The notes: generated by a model not told the origin, from the letters alone. 64,000 bases of DNA from Uliginosibacterium aquaticum (GCF_012972705.2 NZ_JABCSC020000002.1:620001-684000); one strand, 5' to 3'. Counted from the first letter of the stretch, positions 1 to 9,890 are shown. Made by a program: numbers and translations.

Positions 1-906
1 ATCCTGAATACTCGCCCCAAAAAATCAGCTGCCAAGTACGCCACGGTGTGGAGCAAGGAAGGCTCGCCGCTGCGCGTACATACCGAGAAACAGGCCAAAC
101 TGCTCGCCGGCTATCTGCTCCAGGCCGGCCACCCTGATGTGCAGGTGGAATGGGCCATGCGCTATGGGCAGCCTGATGTCGAGGGGGCGCTGATGCGCCT
201 CAAAACACGCGGCTGCACGCGCATCCTGGTGCTGCCGCTCTACCCGCAATATGCCGCCAGCACCACCGCCAGCGCCTTCGACGCGGTCGCCGCCGCCGCA
301 ATGAAGATCCGCAATCTGCCCGAGCTGCGCTTCGTGCGCAGCTTCCACGACCACCCTGACTACATCCGTGCACTGGGCCAGCGCATTGCTGCGCACTGGC
401 AGCAGCACGGCGTGCCGGACAAGCTCGTGATGAGCTTCCACGGCACCCCACGCTTCTCATTGGACCGCGGCGACCCCTACCACTGCGAGTGCCACAAGAC
501 CGCGCGCCTGCTCGCCGAATACCTCTCGCTCAAGCCCGAGCAGTACCTCGTCACCTTCCAGTCCCGCTTCGGTCGCGCCGAATGGCTGCAGCCCTATACC
601 GAACCCAGCCTGCAGAAACTCGCCCGCGAAGGCGTGAAGACTGTTGACGTGGTTTGCCCCGGCTTCGTGTCCGACTGCCTCGAAACGCTTGAAGAAATCG
701 CCATGGAATGCAAGGCCGCTTTCCTCAACGCTGGCGGCAGGGAATTCCGCTACGTGCCCTGCCTGAACGAAGAGCCGGAGTTCATCGGCGCGCTGCGCAA
801 CATCACCCGCAGCCACATGCAGGACTGGCTCGCTGCGCCCACTCCCTCTCCCGCGGCACTCGCCGCCAGCAAGGCCTGCGCTCAGGCACAAGGAGCCAAA
901 CAATGA
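1..906 (+). CDS. hemH: Ferrochelatase, 5'-truncated by the window edge
   Basis: Ferrochelatase inserts Fe2+ into protoporphyrin IX, the last step of protoheme synthesis. The frame is open from base 1 (reading [17 protein letters not shown]), so about the first 60 residues lie outside the window; 301 residues are present against a usual 350-370. Family marks seen are the SKEGSPL stretch near the start, the [13 protein letters not shown] segment, and MSFHGTP followed by a GDPYHCEC stretch, which carries the conserved histidine region; the tail has [17 protein letters not shown]. An internal ATG at base 46 is not the true start. Its stop overlaps the next gene's ATG (ATGA), so it probably heads a three-gene operon. 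Confidence 0.95.
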   Translation: MLNTRPKKSAAKYATVWSKEGSPLRVHTEKQAKLLAGYLLQAGHPDVQVEWAMRYGQPDVEGALMRLKTRGCTRILVLPLYPQYAASTTASAFDAVAAAAMKIRNLPELRFVRSFHDHPDYIRALGQRIAAHWQQHGVPDKLVMSFHGTPRFSLDRGDPYHCECHKTARLLAEYLSLKPEQYLVTFQSRFGRAEWLQPYTEPSLQKLAREGVKTVDVVCPGFVSDCLETLEEIAMECKAAFLNAGGREFRYVPCLNEEPEFIGALRNITRSHMQDWLAAPTPSPAALAASKACAQAQGAKQ

Positions 907-1274
907 TGACCCTGTTGCGCTGGGCGCTGAACGCCGTCGCCCTGATGCTCGTTCCCGAGCTCGTCTCCAGCATCCATGTGAGCAGCTACACGGCAGCGCT
1001 GATCGCCGCCATCATCATTGGCCTACTCAATGCGCTGGTCCGCCCGATATTGATCGTGCTGACCCTGCCGATTACCGCACTGACGCTGGGCTTCTTCATT
1101 CTGGTCATCAACGCCCTGCTGTTCTGGCTCGCTTCCGAGCTCGTCGGCGGTTTCCAGGTTGGGGGCTTCTGGTCCGCGATGTGGGGCGCGCTGGTCTATA
1201 GCCTGCTGACCTGGCTGGTCAGCCTGGCGCTGGGCGAGAAGCCGTCTCAGCGCAGCAGCGGGCCGCGCCTGTGA
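903..1274 (+). CDS. Small four-helix membrane protein, phage holin superfamily IV (PF04020/YvlD type)
   Basis: The protein has 123 residues and is almost wholly hydrophobic, with about four transmembrane segments, including a Gly/Leu/Asn-Ala-Leu-rich one around residues 28-50 ([11 protein letters not shown]) and one ending in [15 protein letters not shown]. The pattern NALVRPIL...[11 protein letters not shown] is typical of the family named after mycobacterial-type holins, but in most bacteria these are chromosomal membrane proteins of unknown role, and no phage genes are nearby. The ATG at 903 overlaps the hemH stop; a second ATG follows at 906. A longer upstream extension in this frame would run through hemH and is rejected. 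The stop overlaps the GTG of the next gene. Confidence 0.8.
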   Translation: MMTLLRWALNAVALMLVPELVSSIHVSSYTAALIAAIIIGLLNALVRPILIVLTLPITALTLGFFILVINALLFWLASELVGGFQVGGFWSAMWGALVYSLLTWLVSLALGEKPSQRSSGPRL

Positions 1275-2755
1275 GCCGCGCCGACCTGCTCGCCGCCGTG
1301 CAGGCCGAAGAGCGCGGCGATCTCGAAGCCGCAGTGGCGGCATATGCAAATGTACTTGAACAGCAACCTGACTGCGTCGAAGCACTCAGCAATCTAGGCG
1401 CCATCTGCGTGCGCGCCGGCCAGCCCGAGGAAGCCCTCAATTTCTACACGCAGGCCCTGAGTCACCAACCCGGCTTCCGCCCGGCACGCCTGAACCTGGC
1501 CCGTACGCTGGCTCAGCTTGGCCGGCCCGATGAAGCCGACATGCACTACCGTCAGGCCTTGGCACAGGAAGCCAGCCCTGCCCTGCAGGTCGAACGATTG
1601 CAGCAGCTCGTGACCGCAGGACGCCTGCAGCAGGCCTGCGCGGAAGCCGAGACGGCCTGCGCCAGCTCGCCGGAGGAAGCCGGCCTCTGGCAGGTCGTGG
1701 GCAACGCCCGGCTCTACCAGAATCAGCCCGAGGCCGCCGAAGCCGCCTACCGTCGGGCACTGGAGATAGAAGGCTCCGCCCGGGCGCGTGCCAACCTGGC
1801 CATGACCCTGCTCGCCCAGGGCCGCTTCGATGAAGCCTGGCCTTATTACGAAGCCCGTCATGACAGCAGCCTGCTGGCTCATGACGCCGTGCGCTTTACC
1901 GAATATCCATGGCCACGCTGGCAAGGCGAAGCACTGGCAGGCAAGCGCATCCTGCTGATGGGTGAACAGGGGCTGGGCGACCAGATCCAGTTCGCCCGCT
2001 TCATCGAACCGCTGGCGGCCAGCGGCGCACACGTTGAGCTGGTCTGCCGCGCCGGCCTGCGCTGCCTGCTGGGCAGCGCGCCGGGACTGCAAGCCTGTCA
2101 TGCCGAAGCCCCCATGGCCGAGCACTTCGACTACTGGTCGCCACTGCTGAGCCTGCCCCTTCATCTGGACGACAAGAACCCGCTGCGAACCTGGCAATAC
2201 CCCTATCTGCAGGCAGACGCGGGAAAGCGCCAGCACTGGCGCAAACAGCTTGCCGAATGGGCCGGGCAGAAGAAAAAGATCGGCGTGGCCTGGCGCGGTG
2301 CGGCGGGCAATGCCAGCAACCGCATGCGCTCCATCGCCACGGAAGAAATCCTCGAACTACCGCGCCGGCTCGGCGCACAGGCCATGTTCTTCAGCCTGCA
2401 GAAGGATGACGCCAGCTCGGGCGAACTGGACCAGCTCTGCCGCGGCGGCATCATCCCGCTCGGCGACATGCAGCAGGACTTCTCCGATACCGCCGCGCTG
2501 GCCTGCGAGCTGGATCTGATCATCGCGGTGGACACCTCGGTGGCGCACGCCGCAGGCGCCTTGGGCTGCTCGCTGCACATCCTGCTCGCACCAGGCCTCG
2601 AATGGCGTTGGGGCAAGCCCGGCAGTCCACACAGCGAGCTCTACCCGAGCGCTCGCCTGCACTGGAAAGACAGCGCCGAAGGCAGCTGGAACCCGCTCCT
2701 CTCAAAGCTGTGCGAGGAGCTGGCCAGGGTCTGGGCTCAGAACTCGTCGGCGTAG
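1271..2755 (+). CDS. TPR-repeat protein with C-terminal glycosyltransferase family 9-like domain
   Basis: The protein has 494 residues and a GTG start overlapping the previous stop (GTGA). Residues 1-200 hold about five TPR units, seen as repeated A..L..G....A...Y..AL patterns (for example NLGAICVRAGQPEEALNFY). The C-terminal half from about residue 220 contains ILLMGEQGLGDQIQFARF and later VDTSVAHAAGALG, which are hallmarks of the GT-B/ADP-heptose transferase-like domain often fused to TPRs. Family members are thought to glycosylate proteins or surface glycans, but the substrate cannot be read here. No signal peptide is seen. It converges on nadE with a 19-bp stop-end overlap. Confidence 0.82.
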   Translation: MSRADLLAAVQAEERGDLEAAVAAYANVLEQQPDCVEALSNLGAICVRAGQPEEALNFYTQALSHQPGFRPARLNLARTLAQLGRPDEADMHYRQALAQEASPALQVERLQQLVTAGRLQQACAEAETACASSPEEAGLWQVVGNARLYQNQPEAAEAAYRRALEIEGSARARANLAMTLLAQGRFDEAWPYYEARHDSSLLAHDAVRFTEYPWPRWQGEALAGKRILLMGEQGLGDQIQFARFIEPLAASGAHVELVCRAGLRCLLGSAPGLQACHAEAPMAEHFDYWSPLLSLPLHLDDKNPLRTWQYPYLQADAGKRQHWRKQLAEWAGQKKKIGVAWRGAAGNASNRMRSIATEEILELPRRLGAQAMFFSLQKDDASSGELDQLCRGGIIPLGDMQQDFSDTAALACELDLIIAVDTSVAHAAGALGCSLHILLAPGLEWRWGKPGSPHSELYPSARLHWKDSAEGSWNPLLSKLCEELARVWAQNSSA

Positions 2756-4347
2756 CGATTGGTGATCGGGCAGCGCCAGTCGCGCCCGAAGCCGCGCTGG
2801 GTCACACGGATGCCAACCGGCGCCTGACGGCGCTTGTACTCGTTCCGGCGCAGCATTCCGATCACCCGGCGCACGTCATGCTCGCTGTAACCAGCGGCGA
2901 TGATTTCGCGTGGCGATTCGTTGCGCTCCATGTAGGCCTCGATGATCGCGTCGAGCACTTCATACGGCGGCAGCGAGTCCTGATCCTTCTGATCAGGTTT
3001 GAGCTCGGCCGAGGGCGCGCGGGTGAGGATGTTCTGCGGAATCACGTATGACAGGCTGTTGCGATAGGCGCACAGGCGATAGACGAAGGTCTTGAGGATG
3101 TCCTTGATGACCGCAAAACCGCCGGCCATGTCGCCATACAGCGTGGCATAGCCCACCGCCATCTCGCTCTTGTTGCCAGTGGTCAGCACAATGCTGCCGA
3201 ACTTGTTGGACAGTGCCATCAGACTCATGCCACGGATGCGCGCCTGCAGGTTCTCTTCAGTGGTATCCGCGCCGCGCCCCTCGAACAAGGGCGTCAGCAT
3301 GCTCTCGAAAGTATCCATCGCCGGCTGGATCGCCAGTTCGTCGTAGCGCACACCCAGGAGTTTCACCATCTCGCGCGAATCGTCGAGACTCATCTGTGCC
3401 GTGTAGGGAGACGGCATCATCACCGCGCGCACCTTGTCGGCCCCCAGTGCATCCACCGCAATGGCCAGCGTCAGGGCCGAATCCACGCCGCCGGAGAGAC
3501 CCAGCAGCGCGCCCGGGAAACGGTTCTTGCCGATGTAGTCGCGCACGCCAAGCTTGAGCGCCGCATAGACCTCGGCTTCCACCGAAGCACGTGCCACCTT
3601 CACACTGCTCGCGAACTTGCCACCCGCGAAGTCGACGATATCCACGCGCGCCTCGAAGGCCGGCGCCTGATAGCTCAGCGCGCCATTCGCATCCAGCGCG
3701 AAGGAGCCACCGTCGAAGACCAGTTCGTCCTGCCCGCCGACCAGGTTGCAGTACAGCACGCCGATGCCAGCCTCCTGCACCCGCTCGCGCAGCACCTCGT
3801 GGCGCTGAGCCTGCTTCTCCATGTGGTAGGGCGATGCGTTGAGCACCAGCAGCACTTCGGCGCCAGCGGCCCGGGCGGCAGCTGCGGTGCCAGCTTCCCA
3901 CACGTCTGCACAGATGTTGATGCCCACCTTCACACCCTGCACCTCGATCACGCAGGCGTCCTCACCAGGGGCGAAGTAGCGCACTTCGTCGAACACTTCG
4001 TAATTCGGCAGGCGGTTCTTGCGGTAGCTCGTCAACACCTTGCCGTCGCGCAACAGGGAGGCTGCGTTATACGCCTCGCCATCTGCAAACAGCGGATGGC
4101 CGACCAGCACGTCGATTCCGGCACAAGCTTCGGCCAGGGCACTCAGCTCGCGTTCGCAGGCGAAGTAGAAGTCTTCGCGCAGCAGCAGGTCTTCCGGCGG
4201 ATAGCCACATAGTGCCAGCTCCGGCGTGAGCACTAGATGTGCGCCGGCAGCCCGCGCGGACAAGGCCGCCTCGCGGATCAGGGCCACATTACCGGGCAGA
4301 TCACCCACGGTGCAGTTGAGCTGGGCGACGGCGATTCGAAGAGTCAT
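2737..4347 (-). CDS. nadE: Glutamine-dependent NAD+ synthetase
   Basis: This enzyme makes NAD+ from nicotinic acid adenine dinucleotide, ATP and glutamine in the cytoplasm. It has 536 residues, the normal length for the two-domain form. The N-terminal nitrilase-type amidase shows the catalytic triad E43 (in PELALCGYPPED), K110 (YRKNRLPNY) and C146 (NICADVWE). The synthetase domain carries the P-loop SGGVDS at residues 285-290 and the TTGNKSEMAVGY segment. The gene is monocistronic as far as can be seen, convergent with the TPR gene and separated from the pntAB terminator by a repeat-bearing spacer. A TATAGT box about 40 bases upstream is a weak promoter candidate. Confidence 0.96.
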   Translation of the reverse strand: MTLRIAVAQLNCTVGDLPGNVALIREAALSARAAGAHLVLTPELALCGYPPEDLLLREDFYFACERELSALAEACAGIDVLVGHPLFADGEAYNAASLLRDGKVLTSYRKNRLPNYEVFDEVRYFAPGEDACVIEVQGVKVGINICADVWEAGTAAAARAAGAEVLLVLNASPYHMEKQAQRHEVLRERVQEAGIGVLYCNLVGGQDELVFDGGSFALDANGALSYQAPAFEARVDIVDFAGGKFASSVKVARASVEAEVYAALKLGVRDYIGKNRFPGALLGLSGGVDSALTLAIAVDALGADKVRAVMMPSPYTAQMSLDDSREMVKLLGVRYDELAIQPAMDTFESMLTPLFEGRGADTTEENLQARIRGMSLMALSNKFGSIVLTTGNKSEMAVGYATLYGDMAGGFAVIKDILKTFVYRLCAYRNSLSYVIPQNILTRAPSAELKPDQKDQDSLPPYEVLDAIIEAYMERNESPREIIAAGYSEHDVRRVIGMLRRNEYKRRQAPVGIRVTQRGFGRDWRCPITNRYADEF

Positions 4348-4435
4348 TTTCGGTGAAGATCAGCGTGGAATCAGGGCAGAACTATACCGCTCCTGCTGCG
4401 CGCCCAAAAGCATAAAGCCGGCCCTTCGAACACCA

Positions 4436-4517
4436 TAGCCTGGATGCAGCGCAGCGGAATCCGGGAACTGCGACGCGAGGCCCGCCCCAGACTCCGGCTG
4501 CGCCTGCATCAAGGCTA
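4436..4517. repeat. Dispersed palindromic (REP-like) element
   Basis: The segment starts TAGCCTGGATGCAGCGCAGC, contains GGAATCCGGGA, and ends GCTGCGCCTGCATCAAGGCTA-like, so the two ends form an imperfect inverted repeat. The TAGCC(T)GGATG..GCGCAGCG..ATCCGGG wording is familiar from intergenic repeats of beta- and gammaproteobacteria. It lies between nadE and the pntAB terminator. Copy number in the genome cannot be judged from one window. Confidence 0.5.
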
Positions 4518-4532
4518 CCCACTCCATACCCC

Positions 4533-4567
4533 AAAAAAAGCAGAAAGCCGGCACAAGGCCGGCTTTC
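4533..4567 (-). terminator. Rho-independent terminator of the pntAB operon
   Basis: On the minus strand a perfect 10-bp stem GAAAGCCGGC/GCCGGCTTTC with a 5-nt loop is followed by a T-rich run (the run of seven A on the plus strand at 4533-4539). It lies just past the pntB stop. Confidence 0.85.
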
Positions 4568-4588
4568 CGTGAGTCATGCAGATGCGGA

Positions 4589-6007
4589 TCAGGACTTCAG
4601 GCTAACCAGAACTTCATCCAGCATCTTCTTGGCGTCACCGAACAGCATGCGGTTGTTGTCCTTGTAGAAGAGCGGGTTATCCACGCCAGCGTAACCGGAA
4701 GCCATCGAACGCTTCATCACGATGCTGGTCTTGGCTTTCCATACTTCCAGCACCGGCATGCCGGCGATCGGGCTCGTCGGGTCCTCTTGCGCAGCCGGGT
4801 TCACGATGTCGTTGGCGCCAATCACCATGGCCACGTCGGTTTCCGGGAAGTCCTCGTTGATCTCATCCATTTCCATCACGATGTCGTAGGGCACCTTGGC
4901 TTCAGCCAGCAGCACATTCATGTGGCCTGGCATGCGGCCCGCCACCGGATGAATCGCAAAGCGCACGTTGACACCCTTTTCACGCAGGTGCGAAGTAATC
5001 TCGAACACAGTGTGCTGGGCCTGCGCCACGGCCATGCCGTAGCCCGGCACGATCACCACGTTCTTGGCTTCGCGCAGCAGTTCAGCCGTTTCGCCTGCCA
5101 GGATCGGGCTCACCTCACCCACCGGCTCGGCGCTGGCACCAGCGGCCTTGGGAGCGGGCGAACCGCCATCGGAACCGAAACCACCCGCGATCACGCTGAT
5201 GAAGTTGCGGTTCATGGCCGAACACATGATGTACGACAGGATCGCTCCGGAGGAGCCCACCAGCGCGCCGGTCACGATCAAGAGATCGTTGCTCAGCATG
5301 AAGCCGGTGGCCGCAGCCGCCCAACCCGAGTAGCTGTTGAGCATCGACACCACAACAGGCATGTCGGCGCCACCAATGGCCATCACCATATGGATGCCGA
5401 ACAGCAAGGCCACCACCGTCATCACGATCAGCGGCAGCATGCCGGCTTCCACGGTTTCGGCATGCAGGAAGGCGTAGCCGAAATAGATCACGACCAGGAG
5501 GCCGATCAGGTTGATGAAGTGACGCCCCGGCAGCAGCAGCGGCTTGCCACCGACCTTGCCGGAGAGCTTGCCGAAGGCGATCACCGACCCCGAGAAGGTC
5601 ACCGCGCCGATCAGGATGCCAACATAGATCTCGATCTCGTGGATGGCCTTCTCGGCACCGGTGAAGGCAATCGAGGTGTCGATATAGCTGGCAAAACCCA
5701 CGAGACAGGCTGCCAGACCGACCAGACTGTGCATGAACGCGACGAGTTCGGGCATTTGCGTCATCTTGACGACGCGCGCCAGATAAACCCCGATCACGCC
5801 ACCGAGGGCCATCGCGCCAATGATCCAGGGCAGGCCCAGCGAAGCCACACGCGGGCCGAACACTGTTGCCAGCACCGCGATGGTCATGCCGATCATGCCG
5901 TAGAGATTGCCGCGACGTGCGGTTTCCTGGTTGGACAGGCCGCCCAGACACAGGATGAAGAGAATGGTTGCTCCGAGGTAGGAGACCGTAGCCAGACTTG
6001 CAGACAT
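4589..6007 (-). CDS. pntB: NAD(P) transhydrogenase subunit beta
   Basis: PntB is the beta subunit of the proton-translocating nicotinamide nucleotide transhydrogenase, which reduces NADP+ with NADH using the proton gradient. The 472 residues match the family length. The first 260 are membrane helices ([18 protein letters not shown] at the start). The C-terminal NADP(H)-binding domain III shows [34 protein letters not shown] and the late [11 protein letters not shown] and [10 protein letters not shown] motifs. The start has a strong AAGGAG ribosome site. pntA ends 13 bases upstream, so the two are cotranscribed, and a clear terminator follows. NADPH made here or in the zwf route would supply PhaB. 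Confidence 0.97.
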   Translation of the reverse strand: MSASLATVSYLGATILFILCLGGLSNQETARRGNLYGMIGMTIAVLATVFGPRVASLGLPWIIGAMALGGVIGVYLARVVKMTQMPELVAFMHSLVGLAACLVGFASYIDTSIAFTGAEKAIHEIEIYVGILIGAVTFSGSVIAFGKLSGKVGGKPLLLPGRHFINLIGLLVVIYFGYAFLHAETVEAGMLPLIVMTVVALLFGIHMVMAIGGADMPVVVSMLNSYSGWAAAATGFMLSNDLLIVTGALVGSSGAILSYIMCSAMNRNFISVIAGGFGSDGGSPAPKAAGASAEPVGEVSPILAGETAELLREAKNVVIVPGYGMAVAQAQHTVFEITSHLREKGVNVRFAIHPVAGRMPGHMNVLLAEAKVPYDIVMEMDEINEDFPETDVAMVIGANDIVNPAAQEDPTSPIAGMPVLEVWKAKTSIVMKRSMASGYAGVDNPLFYKDNNRMLFGDAKKMLDEVLVSLKS

Positions 6008-6020
6008 TCTTCAATTCTCC

Positions 6021-7610
6021 TTATTTGCGGAACATCGCCAGCATGCGCTGGGTCACGGCGAAGCCGCCGAACATATTGATGGTGGCAAGCACGATGGCAC
6101 CCACGGCGAGCCAGCGGATCACTTCATCCGGGCGCGAAATATCCGCCGTCAGCGGCGGCGCGATCTGCACCAGGGCGCCAATCGCGATGATGCTGGAGAC
6201 CGCATTGGTCACGCTCATCAGCGGCGTATGCAGCGCCGGCTTCACGTTCCACACCACCATGTAACCGACAAAGCAGGCCAGCACGAAGACGGTGAAGTGG
6301 CCCAGAAAGGCTGCCGGTGCATTGGCGCCAATGATCCAGAACAGGGCGGCCGCGATACCGAACATGACCGCCATCTTCTGATGCGACATCGGCTCGGACG
6401 GCTCGCCGTGACCATGTGAGGACTTCTTCGCCACCGGAGCCACCGCAGCCGCCGGCTTGGCCGCTGCGGCGGGAATCTTCGGTGCGGGCGCCGGCCAGGT
6501 AATTTCGCCATCCTTGATGACGGTGAGGCCGCGGATGGCGTCGTCTTCGAAGTTGACGTTGATGAGGCCGTCCTTGGTCTTGCACAGTTCTTCGGTCAGG
6601 CGGAACAGGTTGGTCGCGTACAGCGTCGAAGACTGGCGGGACAAGCGGCTCACCAGATCGGTGTAACCGATGATGGTCACGCCATGACGCACCACGGCTT
6701 CGCCCGGCACAGTCAGCTCACAGTTGCCGCCCTGCTCGGCCGCCATGTCGACGATCACGCTGCCCGGCTTCATTGACTGCACCATCTCGGCAGTAATGAG
6801 CTTGGGGGCTGGCTTGCCCGGAATCAGCGCAGTGGTGATGATGATGTCGACTTCACGCGCCTGCTTGGCATACATCTCGCGCTGCGCCTGCTGGAAGCCT
6901 TCGGACATGACTTTGGCGTAGCCGCCACCGCCCGAGCCTTCTTCCTCGTAATCGACCTTGACGAACTCACCACCGAGCGATTTCACCTGATCGGCCACTT
7001 CGGCACGTGTGTCGTTGGCGCGCACGATGGCGCCCAGACCTGCCGCGGTACCGATGGCGGCCAGACCGGCCACGCCGGCACCGGCGATGAAGACCTTGGC
7101 GGGCGGCACCTTGCCGGCGGCGGTGATCTGACCATTGAAGAAGCGACCGAAACCGTTGGCGGCTTCGATGACTGCACGATAACCCGCGACGCCGGCCTGT
7201 GAGGTCAGCGCATCCATCTTCTGCGCGCGGGAGAGTTGGCGCGGCAAAGCATCAATCGCCAGTACGGTGACCTTCTTGGCGGCAAGCTTCTGCATCAGCT
7301 CGGGGTTCTGCGCCGGCCAGATGAAGGAAATCAGCGTGCTGCCTGCGCGCATCAGCTCGACTTCTGCATCGCTCGGGCCACGCACCTTGAACACGATATC
7401 GGCCTCTGACCACAACTGCGCAGCACTTCCGGCGATTTCGGCACCCGCGACACGGTAGGCATCATCGCTGAAGTTCGCCAGCTCACCGGCGCCTGATTCA
7501 ACAACAACCCTGAAGCCCAGCTTGATCAGCTTTTCTACGACATCTGGAACAGTCGCGACGCGTTTCTCCCCTGCAAAAACTTCCCGAGGCACCCCTATAA
7601 GCAGTGACAT
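6021..7610 (-). CDS. pntA: NAD(P) transhydrogenase subunit alpha (fused type)
   Basis: PntA carries the NAD(H)-binding domain I and part of the membrane domain II of transhydrogenase. It has 529 residues. The N terminus [19 protein letters not shown] is canonical, and the NAD site region [17 protein letters not shown] is present, followed by an Ala/Pro-rich hinge (residues about 375-400) and four C-terminal helices ([18 protein letters not shown] onward). The open frame reaches 7700, but the ATG at 7610 has a GGAGA site nine bases upstream and fits the family, so the longer start is rejected. It is the first gene of the pntAB operon. Confidence 0.96.
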   Translation of the reverse strand: MSLLIGVPREVFAGEKRVATVPDVVEKLIKLGFRVVVESGAGELANFSDDAYRVAGAEIAGSAAQLWSEADIVFKVRGPSDAEVELMRAGSTLISFIWPAQNPELMQKLAAKKVTVLAIDALPRQLSRAQKMDALTSQAGVAGYRAVIEAANGFGRFFNGQITAAGKVPPAKVFIAGAGVAGLAAIGTAAGLGAIVRANDTRAEVADQVKSLGGEFVKVDYEEEGSGGGGYAKVMSEGFQQAQREMYAKQAREVDIIITTALIPGKPAPKLITAEMVQSMKPGSVIVDMAAEQGGNCELTVPGEAVVRHGVTIIGYTDLVSRLSRQSSTLYATNLFRLTEELCKTKDGLINVNFEDDAIRGLTVIKDGEITWPAPAPKIPAAAAKPAAAVAPVAKKSSHGHGEPSEPMSHQKMAVMFGIAAALFWIIGANAPAAFLGHFTVFVLACFVGYMVVWNVKPALHTPLMSVTNAVSSIIAIGALVQIAPPLTADISRPDEVIRWLAVGAIVLATINMFGGFAVTQRMLAMFRK

Positions 7611-7990
7611 GCTCTGTTCTCCGTTAACGTCCAGATAGAAAATAAACCCGTTCACCTTGGCGACTGGGCGGGCATGCGGCAATCCGCACCCACACCACAA
7701 AGTCGATGTACTCGCCTGTTTTGCCAGCGGATCGTCAAACCAAGCTTTTAGACAATGCTGAACGAAGGCAAAACTCAGGCCATGCTTGTTCCAACTCTTG
7801 GCTGCGACGCCATTACATTCAAGATGCAGTGCCTTGGAGACGAGGGTTTTTAAGCTTCACTCTTGGCGTGCATACTCAGCCCAGTAAAGTCAGCGCCTCA
7901 GTCTTCCCGCCAGCCTGCCAAACCCTTCTTGAAAACTCCCAAAAAACCCCTGATGCTAAGAGGGCTGCAAGGCGTGCATGATACTGTGCA
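7611..7990. other. Divergent intergenic region between pntA and corA
   Basis: These 380 bases separate the divergent pntA and corA starts and hold no convincing gene. A 91-codon plus-strand frame at 7706-7981 has no family features, no ribosome site and odd composition. A TTGAAA at 7929 with a poor -10 (GATGCT) 17 bases on is the best corA promoter candidate. I found no riboswitch or tRNA fold by eye. Confidence 0.5.
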
Positions 7991-9115
7991 ATGCCGAATC
8001 CGGATGATGCCATGCACAAACAGAGCGAACGCAAAACCAGACGCCGTCGTACGCCTTACGCCAGCAAGATCGGGCTGGCGCCGGGCAGTATCGTTCATAT
8101 CGGTGACGTCAAGGTTGATCAGACCAGCTTCTGCGTCTTCGACTACGACGCCAGCGCCTTGCGCGAAATCTCATTTTCCACACTGGACGAGTCCCGCCAG
8201 CAGAAGCGTGAAAACAGGTGGATCTGGCTCAACGTGCACGGCGTGCACGAGCCGGCGGTGATGGAGGAGATCGGGCGCCGCTTCAATCTGCACCCGCTGG
8301 TGCTGGAAGACATCGCCAATACCCACCAGCGCCCCAAGCTCGACGATTACGAACACTATGCCTTCATAGTGCTACGCAGCTTCCGCTACGACGAAACACA
8401 GCACGACGCCTGTTCCGACCAGGTCAGCCTGATCGTGGGTGAGGATTTCGTCCTGAGCTTCCAGGAGCGCTCGTCCGGCCTCTTCGATCCGATCCGCAAC
8501 CGCCTGCGCAAGAGCATCGGTTCCTTGCGTAGCGGCGGCCCGGACGCCTTGTTGCATGCCCTCATCGATGCTGTGGTCGACCAGTATTTCGTGGTCGTCG
8601 AATCGCTCGCCAACGATATCGAGGATCTTGAAGACAGCCTGATCGCCGGGACCGGCAAGCACTCGATCGAAGACATCAACCATTTCAAGCGAGAAACCCT
8701 CGAAATCCGCCGTGCCGTGTGGCCCTTGCGCGAAGTGCTGGGCAGCCTGTTGCGGATGCCCGGCGCAGTTCTGAACAAGGACACGGAGTTGTACTTCCGT
8801 GATGTCTACGATCACGCCGTGCACGTCATTGAGCAGCTCGATTCACTGCGCGAACTGATCGGTGGCTTGATGGACATTCACCTGTCCTCGGTCAGCAACC
8901 GGCTGAATGCGGAAGTACGCATGCTCACCGTAATCACCACCCTGTTCGCTCCCGCCACCCTGCTGACAGGCTTCTTCGGCATGAATTTTCACTACCTGCC
9001 GCTGCTGGAAGACCACGAAGGCTGGCTGATAGTGCTCATCATGATCGCGGTCGCCGGCGCCGGCCTGATCCTGGCCCTCTTCTGGCGGCGCTGGTGGGTG
9101 CGCACCAATGCCTGA
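7991..9115 (+). CDS. corA: CorA-family magnesium/cobalt transporter
   Basis: CorA is a homopentameric inner-membrane channel for Mg2+ (and Co2+/Ni2+). The 374 residues have a soluble N-terminal alpha/beta domain, a long helical stalk (residues about 200-310), and two C-terminal membrane helices. The signature GMN follows the first helix in TGFFGMNFHYLP, and the periplasmic loop has the acidic LLEDHEG instead of the classical MPEL, as in several beta-proteobacterial members. The extreme C terminus is basic (WRRWWVRTN). The start is uncertain: neither ATG 7991 nor ATG 8012 (MHKQSERKTRRRR) has a clear ribosome site. Confidence 0.9.
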   Translation: MPNPDDAMHKQSERKTRRRRTPYASKIGLAPGSIVHIGDVKVDQTSFCVFDYDASALREISFSTLDESRQQKRENRWIWLNVHGVHEPAVMEEIGRRFNLHPLVLEDIANTHQRPKLDDYEHYAFIVLRSFRYDETQHDACSDQVSLIVGEDFVLSFQERSSGLFDPIRNRLRKSIGSLRSGGPDALLHALIDAVVDQYFVVVESLANDIEDLEDSLIAGTGKHSIEDINHFKRETLEIRRAVWPLREVLGSLLRMPGAVLNKDTELYFRDVYDHAVHVIEQLDSLRELIGGLMDIHLSSVSNRLNAEVRMLTVITTLFAPATLLTGFFGMNFHYLPLLEDHEGWLIVLIMIAVAGAGLILALFWRRWWVRTNA

Positions 9116-9202
9116 CGCTGTCGCAACGACAATGCTGTAAACGCAAACTGCCGGGCTCCTCACAGAGACCGGCAGTCACAAGTACGCAACAGCTTGCGCA
9201 GT

Positions 9203-9751
9203 TTATTTCTTGTCTGCTTCGTTCCCCGGGAACGGAAAGGTGGTGAACATGCTGCGCGTCTGGCTCTCGATCTGCTCCTGCATCTGCGAGAACATGCGCT
9301 TGCTCTGCTCCATGTAGGTCCCCATCATGCTCTGCATGGCCGGACCCTGGAAATTCAGGAACTGAGTCCACATATCCTTGCTCATCGGGCTGTTTTCACC
9401 ATACAGGCCCTTGGTCTGCTCCTGCAGCTTGGCCTGCATGTCGGAGAAGGACTTGATGTTGTTTTCCAGATAGCGGCCCATGAAACCCTGCATGGCATTG
9501 CCATAGAAACGGATCATCTGGGCCAGCAGATCGCTGGTAAACATCGGCGCCCCGCCACTTTCCTCTTCAAGAATGATCTGCAGCAGGATGCTGCGGGTAA
9601 TGTCTTCGCCGGACTTGGCATCCACAACCTGAAAGGTTTCCTGGCCGAGTACCAGATCGCGCACATCTGCGAGGGTGATGTAACAACTGGAAGCCGTATC
9701 GTAGAGACGACGGTTGGGATATTTCTTGATCAGTCGAAGCTGTTCGGCCAT
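9203..9751 (-). CDS. phaR: PHA synthesis regulator PhaR
   Basis: PhaR senses polyhydroxyalkanoate granules: it binds nascent PHA and releases its repression of phasin genes and of itself. The 182-residue protein begins MAEQLRLIKKYPNRRLYDT, the hallmark of the PHB/PHA accumulation DNA-binding domain (residues 1-65), followed by the PHB_acc repeat region (GAPMFTSDLLAQMI...). The tail is Met/Gln-rich and probably binds polymer. The frame stays open to 10096, but homology starts at the ATG at 9751, which has AGGGGAC upstream. It is last in the phaC-phaB-phaB-phaR array but has its own extended -10 and a terminator before it. Confidence 0.95.
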   Translation of the reverse strand: MAEQLRLIKKYPNRRLYDTASSCYITLADVRDLVLGQETFQVVDAKSGEDITRSILLQIILEEESGGAPMFTSDLLAQMIRFYGNAMQGFMGRYLENNIKSFSDMQAKLQEQTKGLYGENSPMSKDMWTQFLNFQGPAMQSMMGTYMEQSKRMFSQMQEQIESQTRSMFTTFPFPGNEADKK

Positions 9752-9786
9752 GTTGCGTTGTCCCCTGCTTGTATGTGTATGGGCAG

Positions 9787-9830
9787 AAGGTTCCACTTCC
9801 GGCACCGGAACCTTGCGCTGGATTATAGCA
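9787..9830 (-). promoter_or_regulatory. phaR promoter (extended -10) with nested inverted repeat
   Basis: On the minus strand TGCTATAAT at 9830-9822 is a perfect extended -10 element. Downstream, before the phaR start, lies the inverted repeat AAGGTTCC (9787-9794) / GGAACCTT (9807-9814) with an inner palindrome TTCCGG-CA-CCGGAA (9797-9810). The position just after the start of transcription suits an operator, perhaps for PhaR itself, which is autoregulated in other species, or an mRNA hairpin. No good -35 is visible; the upstream terminator occupies that place. Confidence 0.5.
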
Positions 9831-9834
9831 GCGC

Positions 9835-9869
9835 ACAAAAACAACCCCGCCTGAAGCTGCGGGGTTGTT
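9835..9869 (-). terminator. Rho-independent terminator after phaB
   Basis: On the minus strand an 11-bp perfect stem AACAACCCCGC/GCGGGGTTGTT with an 8-nt loop runs into a T tract (A run at 9836-9841 on the plus strand). It separates the phaC-phaB-phaB transcript from phaR. Confidence 0.8.
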
Positions 9870-9890
9870 GTGCGCAATGCCACACACCGC

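Noticed and set aside
903-1274. Phage holin as evidence of a prophage
   Set aside because: The family is named for holins but is common as a chromosomal membrane protein, and no other phage gene is present.
4787-6079. 430-codon plus-strand frame opposite pntB
   Set aside because: It is His/Arg/Gln-rich, as expected for the complement of a GC-rich gene, and pntB on the minus strand is certain.
7706-7981. 91-codon frame between pntA and corA
   Set aside because: No ribosome site, no recognisable fold, and codon use unlike its neighbours.
9133-9178. Hairpin CTGCCGG/CCGGCAG after corA as a terminator
   Set aside because: The loop is long and no T run follows.
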